Below, piece after piece: positions 5,465 to 13,267 of a DNA stretch of 37,473 nucleotides. A program made the position numbers and the translations under genes. The DNA lies in IMG/VR virus record IMGVR_UViG_3300032073_000082, positions 1 to 37,473 of that record; one strand, written 5' to 3'. The stretch's first letter is position 1; each line of letters starts with the position of its first letter. The DNA comes from a virus. The notes beneath the pieces were generated by a model. It searched no databases and was not told the origin of the DNA. It saw only the letters and a program-made list of their open reading frames with translations.

Positions 5465-5650
5465 GGGCTTGTCTTAACTGTCATTAAGGCAAGTCCTACA
5501 TACTCAACGATTCTTGTCTTACTACCTTCGGAACTAGAATACAAGAATCTTTATGAGTTAGGTTTTAGATAATAATAAATTGGAAATTCGTTCTCTGTTC
5601 GGTAACGTGTTGACATCTCCTATCTAGTCGTGTGGTGCGACCCAATTTCC
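5465..5650 (+). ncRNA. Cluster of three stems, candidate structured RNA or leader
   Basis: Stem 1 pairs 5465-5477 with 5484-5496 over 13 positions, including two G-U wobbles that are valid only on the plus strand. Stem 2 pairs ATTCTTGT and flanks (5502-5517) with ACAAGAAT (5541-5558). Stem 3 pairs GGAAATT (5582) with AATTTCC (5644) and encloses GTT-CGGT-AAC and GTCG-loop-CGAC hairpins as a three-way junction. It ends 50 bases before the helicase ATG. No known riboswitch or ribozyme core is recognised. Confidence 0.5.
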
Positions 5651-5699
5651 CTAACTATCACATTCCCAAATATAACAATAATAAAAAGAGGAAATAAAA

Positions 5700-7139
5700 A
5701 TGAAAATAAAAGGAACAAATGAACAAGAAGAAATATGGAAAGAAATGACTTACGGTGATTCTCACATGATGGTCTATGCAGGTGCAGGTACGGGTAAAAC
5801 CTTTACAATCGTAAATGGTGCTGAACACGTTGTCGGTAGAAAATGCTTTTTAGCATTTAACAAAGCAATCGCAACAGAATTAGCAAACCAATTACCTGAT
5901 GATTGTGAAGCAAAAACGTTTCACAGTTTAGGACTTGCAGCGATTAAATCAGAGAGAAGAAACTGTAAAATTGATAATAAGAAAACATACAAGATTGTAG
6001 AAAACTTACTTGGTAAGAAATTTAAATCAAAGACACAATTGGTTAAACTAGTTAGTCTAATTAAATCATCAATGGTTGAATGGGATGATAGAGAATCAAT
6101 TATCTCAATTATGCAAGAATACAATATCGAGTTCGATGGTGTATTAGAAATGAATAATGCTTTGAAGTACTTACCTACAATTAAGAATAATTGTATGGAT
6201 TTATCAGTAGTTGACTTCGATGATATGATTTGGCTACCTGTCGAATTAGATATGAATGTCAAACATTATGATGTAGTCTTTGTTGATGAAGCACAAGATT
6301 TCAATGAAGTCCAAAGACAATTAATTTTGAAGACTTGTAATGGTGGACGAATGATTGTAGTTGGAGACCCTAAACAAGCAATCTATGGATTCAGAGGTGC
6401 TGATTCAGCATCAATGAAATTATTCCAAGATACATTATCTGAATCTCCTAGAGGTGTAAAAGAGTTTACTCTTAGCATTACTTGGAGATGTCCTAAGACA
6501 GTAGTTGCAGAAGCAAATCGTTTCTTTAGTGATTACTCATGTAGAGAGGATGCAGAAGAAGGTGAAGTAAATGTTAATGTAGCCTTTGACCCTAAAGTTG
6601 GTGATATGGTTTTATGTAGAACAAATGCTCCACTAATCCAAAACTGTTTCCAATTAATTTCAGAAGGAATACCTGCCTTTGTATTGGGTAGAGATATTGG
6701 TTACAGTCTGCAATTATTAGTTGGTAAGGTAACTAAGAATAACGATATGTTAGTATCTGATTTCTTACCATTGCTTAACAAACATATTGAATATCAAATG
6801 GATGTATTCAGAAAAGCAGATAAAGAAAGATTAGTTCAATCTCTTGATGATAAGAGACAATGTATTACTTATCTAACTAGAAATGCAAATACCGTTCAAG
6901 GTATTCTTGATAACATCAAAGCAATCTTTGGTGATGGAAAGAAACGTGGTGTTATCTTTGCTACTATTCACAAAGCAAAGGGATTAGAAAAAGATAACAT
7001 TTGGATTCTAGAGCCTCAACTTATGCCTCATCCTATGGCTAAATCTGATGCAGACAAACAACAAGAGACTAACCTTTGTTATGTGGCAATCACAAGAGCA
7101 AAGAAGACTTTGAATTATGTAGGTGAAAGAATTGGTTAA
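5700..7139 (+). CDS. SF1A (UvrD/PcrA-like) DNA helicase
   Basis: 479 residues, shorter than bacterial UvrD (about 720), but with all main motifs: Walker A GAGTGKT at 28-34, motif Ia around TFHSLG, motif II DEAQD at 196-200, motif III GDPKQAIYGFRG at 222-233, TWRCP, motif V ATIHKAKGLE, and motif VI VAITRAKK at 462-469. The predicted 2B and 1B insertions are reduced. It should unwind DNA 3' to 5' during repair, recombination or replication restart. A GAGG ribosome site precedes the ATG. First gene of the long plus-strand operon. Confidence 0.9.
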   Translation: MKIKGTNEQEEIWKEMTYGDSHMMVYAGAGTGKTFTIVNGAEHVVGRKCFLAFNKAIATELANQLPDDCEAKTFHSLGLAAIKSERRNCKIDNKKTYKIVENLLGKKFKSKTQLVKLVSLIKSSMVEWDDRESIISIMQEYNIEFDGVLEMNNALKYLPTIKNNCMDLSVVDFDDMIWLPVELDMNVKHYDVVFVDEAQDFNEVQRQLILKTCNGGRMIVVGDPKQAIYGFRGADSASMKLFQDTLSESPRGVKEFTLSITWRCPKTVVAEANRFFSDYSCREDAEEGEVNVNVAFDPKVGDMVLCRTNAPLIQNCFQLISEGIPAFVLGRDIGYSLQLLVGKVTKNNDMLVSDFLPLLNKHIEYQMDVFRKADKERLVQSLDDKRQCITYLTRNANTVQGILDNIKAIFGDGKKRGVIFATIHKAKGLEKDNIWILEPQLMPHPMAKSDADKQQETNLCYVAITRAKKTLNYVGERIG

Positions 7140-7323
7140 ATGTGAAGAATGCAATGACAGAGGAATTATAGCAGTACAGCAAGCAGAAGGCGGTATTGAA
7201 ATAGAACCATGCATACCTTGTAATATGGAAGATTATGTTGAGTATATTGAGTCTCTTGTTGATAGAGATTTACATCATGATTTTTTTAGGAAACACGGTA
7301 TTGACGAAGAGGGGGTTGAGTAA
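7123..7323 (+). CDS. Small CxxC zinc-finger protein
   Basis: 66 residues from a GTG at 7123 that overlaps the end of the helicase gene by 17 bases. C-E-E-C-N-D-R-G and C-I-P-C form a DnaJ-type zinc knuckle in the first 35 residues; the rest is an acidic helix. Translational coupling to the helicase suggests it may be an accessory factor. Its stop codon lies in a terminator-like stem. Confidence 0.65.
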   Translation: MKELVKCEECNDRGIIAVQQAEGGIEIEPCIPCNMEDYVEYIESLVDRDLHHDFFRKHGIDEEGVE

Positions 7324-7363
7324 GTTGAGTAAAATCTTAACTTACTCTTCCCTACTTTTTTTT
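7318..7363 (+). terminator. Hairpin plus T8 after the helicase pair
   Basis: GAGTAAGTT at 7318-7326 pairs with AACTTACTC at 7339-7347, followed after eight bases by eight T. The stop codon of the preceding gene is inside the left arm. This would end or attenuate transcription before the gene at 7381. Confidence 0.6.
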
Positions 7364-7380
7364 GGTTTGGAGGATTTTGA

Positions 7381-7956
7381 ATGAACATATTTATTTTATC
7401 AGAAGATGCAGAAGAATGTGCTAAGATGATGTGCAACAAACACGTTGTTAAAATGCCAACAGAAAGTTTACAAATGTTATCAACAATAGCAGACCATTTG
7501 GGATATGAAAATGTACCATTCAAACCTGTAATGTTAAATCACCCCTGTACTATTTGGGCTAGAGAAAGTAAACAAAACTTTTCTTTCTTGTTAACCCACA
7601 CTAAGGCTTTATGTGATGAATACACTCTTAGATATGGAAAAATACATAAGGTTCAAGATTTATTATTATTATACAATGTCCTATGGATTAAAGTTCTCAA
7701 TGATTTACCCGACATCGGTTTAACGCCTTTCGCAATAGCAATATCAGAAGATATGTCTTGTAGAAAAACAGAAGGTTTCGATGATATGTCCATAGTAGGA
7801 AAATATCGCCAATATTATTTAGATGATAAATGGCATTTAGGAGATTGGAAAACTAGTCCTCCTTCTTGGTGGCCTGAGAACCATGTAGAAAACAAACGTG
7901 CAGAAGTAAAACTTTTGTGTTCAAATATAATAAAAAGAATGAGGAAATTACAATGA
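7381..7956 (+). CDS. Conserved phage/virus protein, MNIF...KHVVKM family
   Basis: 191 residues after a strong GGAGG. The N-terminus MNIFILSEDAEECAKMMCNK and the following HVVKMPTESLQML, then LNHPCTIWARES, the EYTLRYGK block and a PSWWPENH ending define a family I recognise from many phages (D-K-H-V-V-K-M, N-H-P-C-x-x-W, R-Y-G-K-x-H). Some relatives have been labelled pyrimidine-dimer glycosylase, a label I cannot confirm. Conserved His, Cys and Trp residues suggest an enzyme. It overlaps the next start by ATGA. Confidence 0.7.
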   Translation: MNIFILSEDAEECAKMMCNKHVVKMPTESLQMLSTIADHLGYENVPFKPVMLNHPCTIWARESKQNFSFLLTHTKALCDEYTLRYGKIHKVQDLLLLYNVLWIKVLNDLPDIGLTPFAIAISEDMSCRKTEGFDDMSIVGKYRQYYLDDKWHLGDWKTSPPSWWPENHVENKRAEVKLLCSNIIKRMRKLQ

Positions 7957-8252
7957 GATTTAAAAATGTTAAACACGCAGAATATGAAATAATAAGAGCG
8001 ATAATTCACAATCCTAACAATGAAAACTTTATTGTTTCAATTGAAAAGGTTAGAGAAAAGGGTATCCCAAAAGGAGATAGTGTGGCTGAAAAACGCTTTG
8101 CTAAAGCAGCAGCAAACATTATTTCTATTTTAAGAAATCTTCAAGGTAGTAGGTTATCATCACTACCGGAAGAACATATGGACTATGGACTTACATTAGA
8201 ACAGATGATTAAAGAAAATCAAAGGAGAAATAAAAATGGATATAATAAATGA
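7953..8252 (+). CDS. Small helical hypothetical protein
   Basis: 99 residues from the ATG at 7953, which overlaps the upstream stop (ATGA) and follows GAGG. An in-frame ATG at 7917 lies inside the previous gene and is less likely. Basic N-terminal half (HAEYEIIRAII, EKVREKGIPKGDS), then AAANIISILRNLQ and a Gln/Lys-rich tail. Possibly a small nucleic-acid-binding protein. No family recognised. Confidence 0.65.
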   Translation: MRFKNVKHAEYEIIRAIIHNPNNENFIVSIEKVREKGIPKGDSVAEKRFAKAAANIISILRNLQGSRLSSLPEEHMDYGLTLEQMIKENQRRNKNGYNK

Positions 8253-8424
8253 AATAAAAAATGGAAAACAGATACTAATATTACGAGACCCGATACCTAA
8301 AGGTAAATTAGGTATATCGTTTGTCTTCGATGATGATAAAAGGTTCAACGGAAAATTAGATATGACAAAACATAAGAATTTAATTCTTGCTATTGCGAAA
8401 GCATTTCAAGAGGAAGAGGAATAA
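8236..8424 (+). CDS. Small hypothetical protein
   Basis: 62 residues after AGGAG, overlapping the previous gene by 17 bases. Two beta strands (KQILILRDPIP, LGISFVFDDD) are followed by an acidic C-terminal helix ending EEEE. No family recognised. Confidence 0.6.
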   Translation: MDIINEIKNGKQILILRDPIPKGKLGISFVFDDDKRFNGKLDMTKHKNLILAIAKAFQEEEE

Positions 8425-8426
8425 AA

Positions 8427-8543
8427 ATGAATATAATTGTAGAAAAATGTATAAAATGTAATAAAATTAGAAAAATTTGGAGTAATGAAAACGGCTTTCA
8501 ATGTAAGAAATGTTTTGACCCCAAACCTACTCGGAGTGATTGA
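8427..8543 (+). CDS. Micro zinc-ribbon protein
   Basis: 38 residues starting right after the previous stop: C-I-K-C-N-K near residues 8-13 and C-K-K-C at 26-29, then FDPKPTRSD. The spacing is a minimal zinc ribbon. AGAGGA precedes the ATG. It is one of at least ten tiny cysteine-pair proteins in this operon. Confidence 0.55.
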   Translation: MNIIVEKCIKCNKIRKIWSNENGFQCKKCFDPKPTRSD

Positions 8544-8544
8544 G

Positions 8545-8841
8545 TTGTCAATCATGGTTGAAGATTTTAGTAGAAAACATTACGCAAGATTTACAAATGG
8601 TGTAGTTTGTTTGGACGATGTTCAAGCATTTACTTGGAGTAAACTAAAACCTAGTGATGATTTAACTAAGTTTATCTATCCTACTACTAAATCAGGAGAT
8701 GTCTATAAAATAGTTATTTTCCTCAAAGGAGGACAGAATTTTATAACAGCAACAAGTCCTAAGAATCTAACAAAGGTCATTAATAGATTCAAAGAACAAA
8801 AAACCCTTCTTGGAGAAGATGAACTATGGGAAGAGGAATGA
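8545..8841 (+). CDS. Small beta-rich hypothetical protein
   Basis: The frame opens at 8485 inside the zinc-ribbon gene. The TTG at 8545 is preferred because GGAGTGA lies five bases upstream and the start sits just past the upstream stop; ATG 8554 is the alternative. About 98 residues with alternating strands (HYARFTNGVVCLDD, DVYKIVIFLKGG, NFITATS) and a basic helix before an acidic end. Fold suggests a small ssDNA- or protein-binding domain, unproven. Confidence 0.55.
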   Translation: MSIMVEDFSRKHYARFTNGVVCLDDVQAFTWSKLKPSDDLTKFIYPTTKSGDVYKIVIFLKGGQNFITATSPKNLTKVINRFKEQKTLLGEDELWEEE

Positions 8842-9035
8842 CCGAAGAATTAATACAAAATCTAGAAGCAATGAAACACCACTACAATAAATTAGTAGAG
8901 GCTTATGAAAAACTCCCTCATCTATCCATGATGAGAAGAGTAATTCTAGATGATGCACTTACAGTAATAGGTGCAACAATGGATGGTGTAGTTAATGAAT
9001 TAAGAGACTACACTGATATGTATAAGGAAGAATAA
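8838..9035 (+). CDS. Small helical hypothetical protein
   Basis: 65 residues from the ATG at 8838, overlapping the upstream stop (ATGA) behind GAAGAGGA. All-alpha: LIQNLEAMKHHYNKLVEAY and RRVILDDALTVIGATMDG. Short helical bundle or dimerisation domain; function unknown. Confidence 0.6.
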   Translation: MTEELIQNLEAMKHHYNKLVEAYEKLPHLSMMRRVILDDALTVIGATMDGVVNELRDYTDMYKEE

Positions 9036-9037
9036 AA

Positions 9038-9265
9038 ATGGAAAATATAGAAATGAAAAAATGGAGAGAAAGCCAAAACTACGAGATAGGACACATAGGT
9101 TGGTCTGTTTTAGGTGGTAAATGGTATCAAGTAAAAGTCATCGGTAGGGAATATTACCCTCTAACGAATAATTTTAGAAGACATATTGTAAAAATATTAA
9201 ATATGGATTATACATTTAAGAGAATAACGATTTACACAAGAAAAGAAAAGGAGGAATTAAAATGA
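9038..9265 (+). CDS. Small hypothetical protein
   Basis: 75 residues, starting two bases after the previous stop. IGWSVLGGKWYQVKVIG suggests an SH3-like beta barrel; the C-terminus is very basic (KEKEELK). It overlaps the following ATG by four bases. No family recognised. Confidence 0.6.
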   Translation: MENIEMKKWRESQNYEIGHIGWSVLGGKWYQVKVIGREYYPLTNNFRRHIVKILNMDYTFKRITIYTRKEKEELK

Positions 9266-9525
9266 GTATAGAAGAAAGAAAAAGAAGAAATAGAGAACTA
9301 AAAAGGAAAGCCCCAATACCCGATGGTATTGAAGATTTGAGAGGTATTACTTGGAGAAATAAATATAACTCCACTGTAATCACTATCTCACAAAGCACAA
9401 CTACCGATACAGGTAATGTGTTTTGGTTAGCAGATGTAGGCGGAGTTTATTCTACACACGATTTAAACAATCACTGGAATAGATTATCAGATTTAGGAAC
9501 AGAAATGTTAGAACAGGAGGAATAA
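9262..9525 (+). CDS. Small hypothetical protein
   Basis: 87 residues behind AGGAGG. Basic N-terminus (EERKRRNRELKRKAPIP), then a Ser/Thr-rich beta region (NSTVITISQSTTTD, VFWLADVGGVYS) and an acidic tail. The charged N-terminus could contact DNA. No family recognised. Confidence 0.6.
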   Translation: MSIEERKRRNRELKRKAPIPDGIEDLRGITWRNKYNSTVITISQSTTTDTGNVFWLADVGGVYSTHDLNNHWNRLSDLGTEMLEQEE

Positions 9526-9527
9526 AT

Positions 9528-9758
9528 ATGGAAAGAAATGTAGAATTTAGAATGGTGAATGATGATGAGATGCCTCCGTTAGTAATAACGATGAATGAGG
9601 ATGATGAAGTTAAGGTTGTATTAAACCAAAATCATTTGATTTGGTTATCATTAAATCGTAAAACAATCGGTGGTTTACCCGAAGCATTGTATAAGAATAT
9701 AGATATGTTACTAGATGGTTTTCTTAGAGAACAACGTCAAAATGAGAGGATGGAATAA
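9528..9758 (+). CDS. Small hypothetical protein
   Basis: 76 residues; MPPLVITMNEDDEVKVVLNQNH followed by two helices. The style recalls small phage proteins with an I-x-x-x-x-x-x-x-V-x-x-N-x-x-H-x-I-W-L core. Its last base is the first base of the next start codon (TAATG). Confidence 0.6.
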   Translation: MERNVEFRMVNDDEMPPLVITMNEDDEVKVVLNQNHLIWLSLNRKTIGGLPEALYKNIDMLLDGFLREQRQNERME

Positions 9759-10765
9759 TGGTTACTTATAGTAGATTAACTAACAAGTTACTAGAATTAT
9801 CTAATTCCGATGACTACGAAGAAGCAAAGAAAGAATGGAGAATTACAGGAAATGTTTGGAGAGAATCTTCTAGTGGAAGAACAAGGAATCATGTTTCAGG
9901 ACATCCTAATTCTTGTCTTTGTGGGCATGATATCGTTTATCATTTTGAAATTGAGAATACTGAAAATGGAACATTAGAGATTGTGGGTTCAACCTGTATT
10001 AACAATTGGATGGTTCTTCGACATATGGAAGAGAAATTAAAAATTGATAGAAGAACTATTACTGAAAAGATGATTGAAGAATGGAAGCAAACTGCTGTTC
10101 AAACTTTAATCAAAGACGCTTGGTGGGAAGAAAACGGAGAGATGTTTAAAAGATTATTTAATAATATAAAGGATTTTGATTTGAGAATTAATGTCAAGAA
10201 AACAGGTAAAACATATTGGGACGAAACTTTGAAAGAATATAGACCAGAAACTTTTATCCGTAAAAGTGGTAATGGTTTTGATATAACAGACCCTCAATAT
10301 GAAATGGCCTCTATTGTTTGGAGATGGAATCATCCCGACAATAATAAAAAACAGAGAGACTCTAAAAGAGGAACACCGAATGATAAACTTATGGGAGATT
10401 TATTTTTCTTTAATTCTAAACTATCTGAAATAAAACAACGGATTCTTAAAGAAGATGAAAAAGATTCTTCTAGGATTCAAGAACTTAATATGTTAGAAAA
10501 ACACATCCGTGATGCAGTTATTCAAACTAATGAAGAAGATATTAATCAATTGCAATTCCTACAAGGTTGCAGATACTTCGGCATTAGACCATTTACAACA
10601 GGCGAAGCCCAAAATAATTGGGAAAGAAGATTTCTAAGAGATATGAGAAGAAGAGTTGTTAGAATGGAGAGACCTTCGCCTAAACAATGCGATAGTCTTA
10701 TTAATATATTACAGAGACGTAATGATGTTCTCTTAGGAGATGATGAGGTGCATGAAAATGGCTAA
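9758..10765 (+). CDS. Zinc-site protein with CxCGH...GSxC motif
   Basis: 335 residues. Near residue 53 it has C-L-C-G-H-D-I, then IENTENGTLEIVGSTCINN. This C-x-C-G-H ... V-G-S-x-C-I pattern occurs in a phage protein family that I know only by its motif; it probably binds one zinc. The middle is long, charged and helical. The C-terminal part (KQCDSLINILQRRND) resembles a short helical repeat found with the same motif in other phages. Probably a nucleic-acid-binding protein; function not established. Confidence 0.65.
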   Translation: MVTYSRLTNKLLELSNSDDYEEAKKEWRITGNVWRESSSGRTRNHVSGHPNSCLCGHDIVYHFEIENTENGTLEIVGSTCINNWMVLRHMEEKLKIDRRTITEKMIEEWKQTAVQTLIKDAWWEENGEMFKRLFNNIKDFDLRINVKKTGKTYWDETLKEYRPETFIRKSGNGFDITDPQYEMASIVWRWNHPDNNKKQRDSKRGTPNDKLMGDLFFFNSKLSEIKQRILKEDEKDSSRIQELNMLEKHIRDAVIQTNEEDINQLQFLQGCRYFGIRPFTTGEAQNNWERRFLRDMRRRVVRMERPSPKQCDSLINILQRRNDVLLGDDEVHENG

Positions 10766-11018
10766 AAAGAAAGAAAAGAAAGAAGAAAAACAACCGGAAA
10801 TAACTAGCGAGCAGATTATTGAGAGTATGAGAGGAGATTATGCAAATCTTTTATCATACGCTCAAAATCTTGAGAAAACAATTCGAGACTTCCGTCAAAA
10901 GATAGAAGTTTATGAAGCAATGCAAATACAATTGCTTGGTGATAAGAAAGAGTTAAAATCTTACATCTCACAATTAGAAACAACATTGCAGCAACAAAGA
11001 CAATCAACACAGTCTTGA
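10758..11018 (+). CDS. Small coiled-coil protein
   Basis: 86 residues. ATG 10758 lies seven bases after GAGGTG; ATGs at 10752 and 10740 are too close to or upstream of it. After a Lys/Glu-rich head it is one long heptad-patterned helix (residues 25-80, LEKTIRDFRQKIEVYEAMQ onward), somewhat like a prefoldin or scaffold coiled coil. Function unknown. Confidence 0.65.
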   Translation: MAKKKEKKEEKQPEITSEQIIESMRGDYANLLSYAQNLEKTIRDFRQKIEVYEAMQIQLLGDKKELKSYISQLETTLQQQRQSTQS

Positions 11019-11054
11019 ACATAGTTGAAACAAAAAAAAAAGGAAGTAATAAAA

Positions 11055-11258
11055 ATGAAATTGAGAATAATGAATGAAACAGGACATACTGATTTAGATG
11101 TTAATGCATCTGAAATGATTGAACAGTTGGCAGAACACCCAACCCATTGGGTATATGTTGACGGAGACATGGTTAGCCGTGAATCTGTTAACGATATTAA
11201 TTGGGATGATGTTGAATCTGTCAATCTAGTACAAGCAATAGTTGGCGGAAACCAATAA
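11055..11258 (+). CDS. ThiS/SAMP-like ubiquitin-fold protein ending GG-NQ
   Basis: 67 residues from the ATG at 11055 after AGGA. The order fits a beta-grasp fold: beta hairpin KLRIMNETGHTDLDV, helix SEMIEQLAEHP, strand WVYVDGDMVSR, a loop DDVESV and the last strand NLVQAIVGG. The stretch V-D-G-D-M-V-S-R through A-I-V-G-G lines up by eye with ThiS/MoaD/SAMP proteins (V-N-G-x-x-V-P-R ... A-I-x-G-G). Gly64-Gly65 are followed by Asn-Gln, so a protease would have to expose the diglycine. An E1-like and a JAMM gene lie 3.4-4.4 kb downstream. Alternatives: a sulfur carrier, or a tail-assembly beta-grasp protein. Confidence 0.72.
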   Translation: MKLRIMNETGHTDLDVNASEMIEQLAEHPTHWVYVDGDMVSRESVNDINWDDVESVNLVQAIVGGNQ

Positions 11259-11361
11259 GTCAGTCAAGATGTCTTATATCTTATCTTACCATAGAATATA
11301 ATGTCTATCGGTAATTACTATATGTTAATGTTAGTAGTCCCAATAACGGGAGATGTTATCA

Positions 11362-11390
11362 GATAGGTGGGAAGCCTATCAAAAAAAAAA
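11362..11390. promoter_or_regulatory. Hairpin and A10 upstream of the zinc-finger gene
   Basis: GATAGG at 11362 pairs with CCTATC at 11375 around a seven-base loop, followed by ten A and then the GGATGG ribosome site of the gene at 11404. The 145-bp gap after the ubiquitin-like gene is one of the few real spacers in the operon, so a promoter or processing signal is possible. Confidence 0.35.
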
Positions 11391-11403
11391 GGATGGAATA
11401 AAA

Positions 11404-11607
11404 ATGAAATGTAGAAATTGTAATAAAAAACTAGGAACAAGAAATCATACCGCAAGGAAAAATTCTACAACTAATTTATGTTTTTCTTGTGTGCGTAATC
11501 CACCAATGGAAGAAAGGTGTAAGGGCATTACAAGTAAAAATGAAAAATGTAAAATTAGAAAATATAGAGGTAGTGATTACTGTAAAATACACATGAAAAA
11601 AAAGTGA
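11404..11607 (+). CDS. Double zinc-finger small protein (DUF5763-like end)
   Basis: 67 residues. First pair C-R-N-C ... C-F-S-C; second module C-K-G-I-T, C-K and YCKIH, matching the C-x-x-x-T-x-x-x-x-x-C ... Y-C-x-x-H pattern of the DUF5763-type zinc motif, from memory. Start chosen at the ATG after GGATGG; the frame also extends upstream to 11353 through the hairpin, which is unlikely. Basic overall, so nucleic-acid binding is likely. Confidence 0.65.
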   Translation: MKCRNCNKKLGTRNHTARKNSTTNLCFSCVRNPPMEERCKGITSKNEKCKIRKYRGSDYCKIHMKKK

Positions 11608-11613
11608 AGAATA

Positions 11614-11931
11614 ATGGATTATTACAACAAGAATAAACCCGATGAAGAATATGTTCTTCTTTGTAGTAAAGATTTACTAAACACAATAAAAGGTGCGGGT
11701 AATAAAAGAGACCTTTGGTATTCCTTTTGGAGAAGGAAGACTAAAAAAATATCATATAAATTATTATGGTATAGCATAGTTAGTCATATTATTAATGGCA
11801 ACTCAACAATCAAAACAGTAGAAGAATTACGTGATTTTATCTACTATTCAACAAAACAAATTAAAAATAACAAAGAAAACAAATGGAGAGAAAAAAATGA
11901 AAATAAAAATAATAATACCCACAGTAGGTGA
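11614..11931 (+). CDS. Basic hypothetical protein
   Basis: 105 residues, rich in Lys, Asn, Trp and Tyr (RDLWYSFWRRKTKKISYK). The last 35 bases overlap the next gene in another frame, and the Asn/Lys-rich tail there probably reflects that overlap. No family recognised. Confidence 0.55.
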   Translation: MDYYNKNKPDEEYVLLCSKDLLNTIKGAGNKRDLWYSFWRRKTKKISYKLLWYSIVSHIINGNSTIKTVEELRDFIYYSTKQIKNNKENKWREKNENKNNNTHSR

Positions 11932-13267
11932 TGGAGGCAACACTTCAACATCGAGTTTCCTACTCAGAATATCCAATAACCAAAAGAAATTGTATAAACA
12001 ATTATTTACTGGAACAGTAGATAAAAAGGCAACTGAAATAAAACGGTTATCAATCGAACCTACCCCTAGTAAACTATATGGTTCTGATAGAGTTATTATT
12101 AGAACACCCAAAAACATGAATCATAGGGGTGAACATATAATTAATTGCGACAGAATTAGGATGAATCAAGTTAAAGAGGGAATAGACCCTATTTTAGAAA
12201 CAGTTTCTAAAAAAATACAAAACAACTTTTTTCCCACAAAAGATTACGATAACGATAAAGTAGACTTTATGAATAGTATTACCTTCAAATATTTTGACGG
12301 TAACGTTCGTATAATTTATGGAAGAACCAACAAGAGATATTATATCAATACTTTACCTAGAAATAAAGCAGATATTGTCAAGGCAATCAGTAAAGTAATT
12401 CTAAGGGCTTCACTTTCAAGAAGTTCGGTTCAATTGCGTGAGTATTTAAGAAAGGTTACTACCTTTCCTCATAATGTTCTGTATGCTTTAGAAAACAGGA
12501 CACCTTATCATTTTTTAGATGAGTTCCGTAAGACTGATGTTGTTATTAACACGAAACTAATAAGTGATAAAGAATGTGTATTAGAAATATCTGATAGCAC
12601 TTGGGGTGTAATATCAACTAAAGAATTAAGCACTTTCATTGACTACTATAAGTTCGGTAAGAAAAGAAGTAAGAAATGGAATATAGGTGTAACCAACGAG
12701 TTTCTTTGGACTGAATTGATGGGTAGTCCACCGACTAGAACAGAATTAGAAAAAATGAAACAGTGGTTATTGCAACATAGAACTTCTAATATTATAGAAG
12801 ATAGAGCAACTAAATTATTGTTCGACATTGCGGCTGAAACTCCTCAACTTGATTTCGTGCAATTCAGAAATCCTAAGAATAAAGCACTGTTCGTTCATGG
12901 AAAATATTCTGATTGGGTTATTACTTATACAGGAGACGGTATGAAAAGAGGTAATCAAGACGTTAACACACATCAAGTAGTAGGATTCAGTCAAGAAAAA
13001 GGCAATTGGCACGGTATGAAACTTTCAGGTTCTATTTGTATTGACAATGTTTCTAAGGGTGCTAGTATCGGAGACCAACTAACAGCGAGGGCATTAGCAT
13101 TAATCAATGAAGACATAGCGGCACATCATCTTTACACAATTAAACCGTTAATAACAGAAGATTTAAGAAATGGTGTTAAAGTAATGCCGAGATTAGACAG
13201 GAGTAAATTAAATGCGTGGAGTCAAAGAAAGTGTAATGAATATTTACAAAAAAAGGAGAATAAATAA
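11897..13267 (+). CDS. Large protein of unknown family; possible E2-like C-terminal part
   Basis: 456 residues from ATG 11897 (GGAGAG upstream); an in-frame ATG at 11831 lies inside the previous gene. The N-terminal two thirds match nothing I recognise. Near the C-terminus, LSGSICIDN with Cys381, preceded by H-G-M and followed by a long helix LTARALALINEDI, resembles the G-x-I-C-L-D active-site region of ubiquitin E2 enzymes and the helix after it. The gene lies between a ubiquitin-like gene and E1/JAMM genes, so an E2 role is worth testing, but motif evidence alone is weak and an HPN motif is not visible. Confidence 0.6.
   Translation: MKIKIIIPTVGDGGNTSTSSFLLRISNNQKKLYKQLFTGTVDKKATEIKRLSIEPTPSKLYGSDRVIIRTPKNMNHRGEHIINCDRIRMNQVKEGIDPILETVSKKIQNNFFPTKDYDNDKVDFMNSITFKYFDGNVRIIYGRTNKRYYINTLPRNKADIVKAISKVILRASLSRSSVQLREYLRKVTTFPHNVLYALENRTPYHFLDEFRKTDVVINTKLISDKECVLEISDSTWGVISTKELSTFIDYYKFGKKRSKKWNIGVTNEFLWTELMGSPPTRTELEKMKQWLLQHRTSNIIEDRATKLLFDIAAETPQLDFVQFRNPKNKALFVHGKYSDWVITYTGDGMKRGNQDVNTHQVVGFSQEKGNWHGMKLSGSICIDNVSKGASIGDQLTARALALINEDIAAHHLYTIKPLITEDLRNGVKVMPRLDRSKLNAWSQRKCNEYLQKKENK

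Noticed and set aside
5582-5650. tRNA or hammerhead ribozyme at the GGAAATT/AATTTCC stem
   Set aside because: No T-loop consensus, no anticodon arm of proper size, and no CUGAUGA/GAAA hammerhead core.
5921-6262. 113-aa minus-strand ORF inside the helicase gene
   Set aside because: Antisense shadow of a clearly coding helicase; composition reflects reverse-complemented codons.
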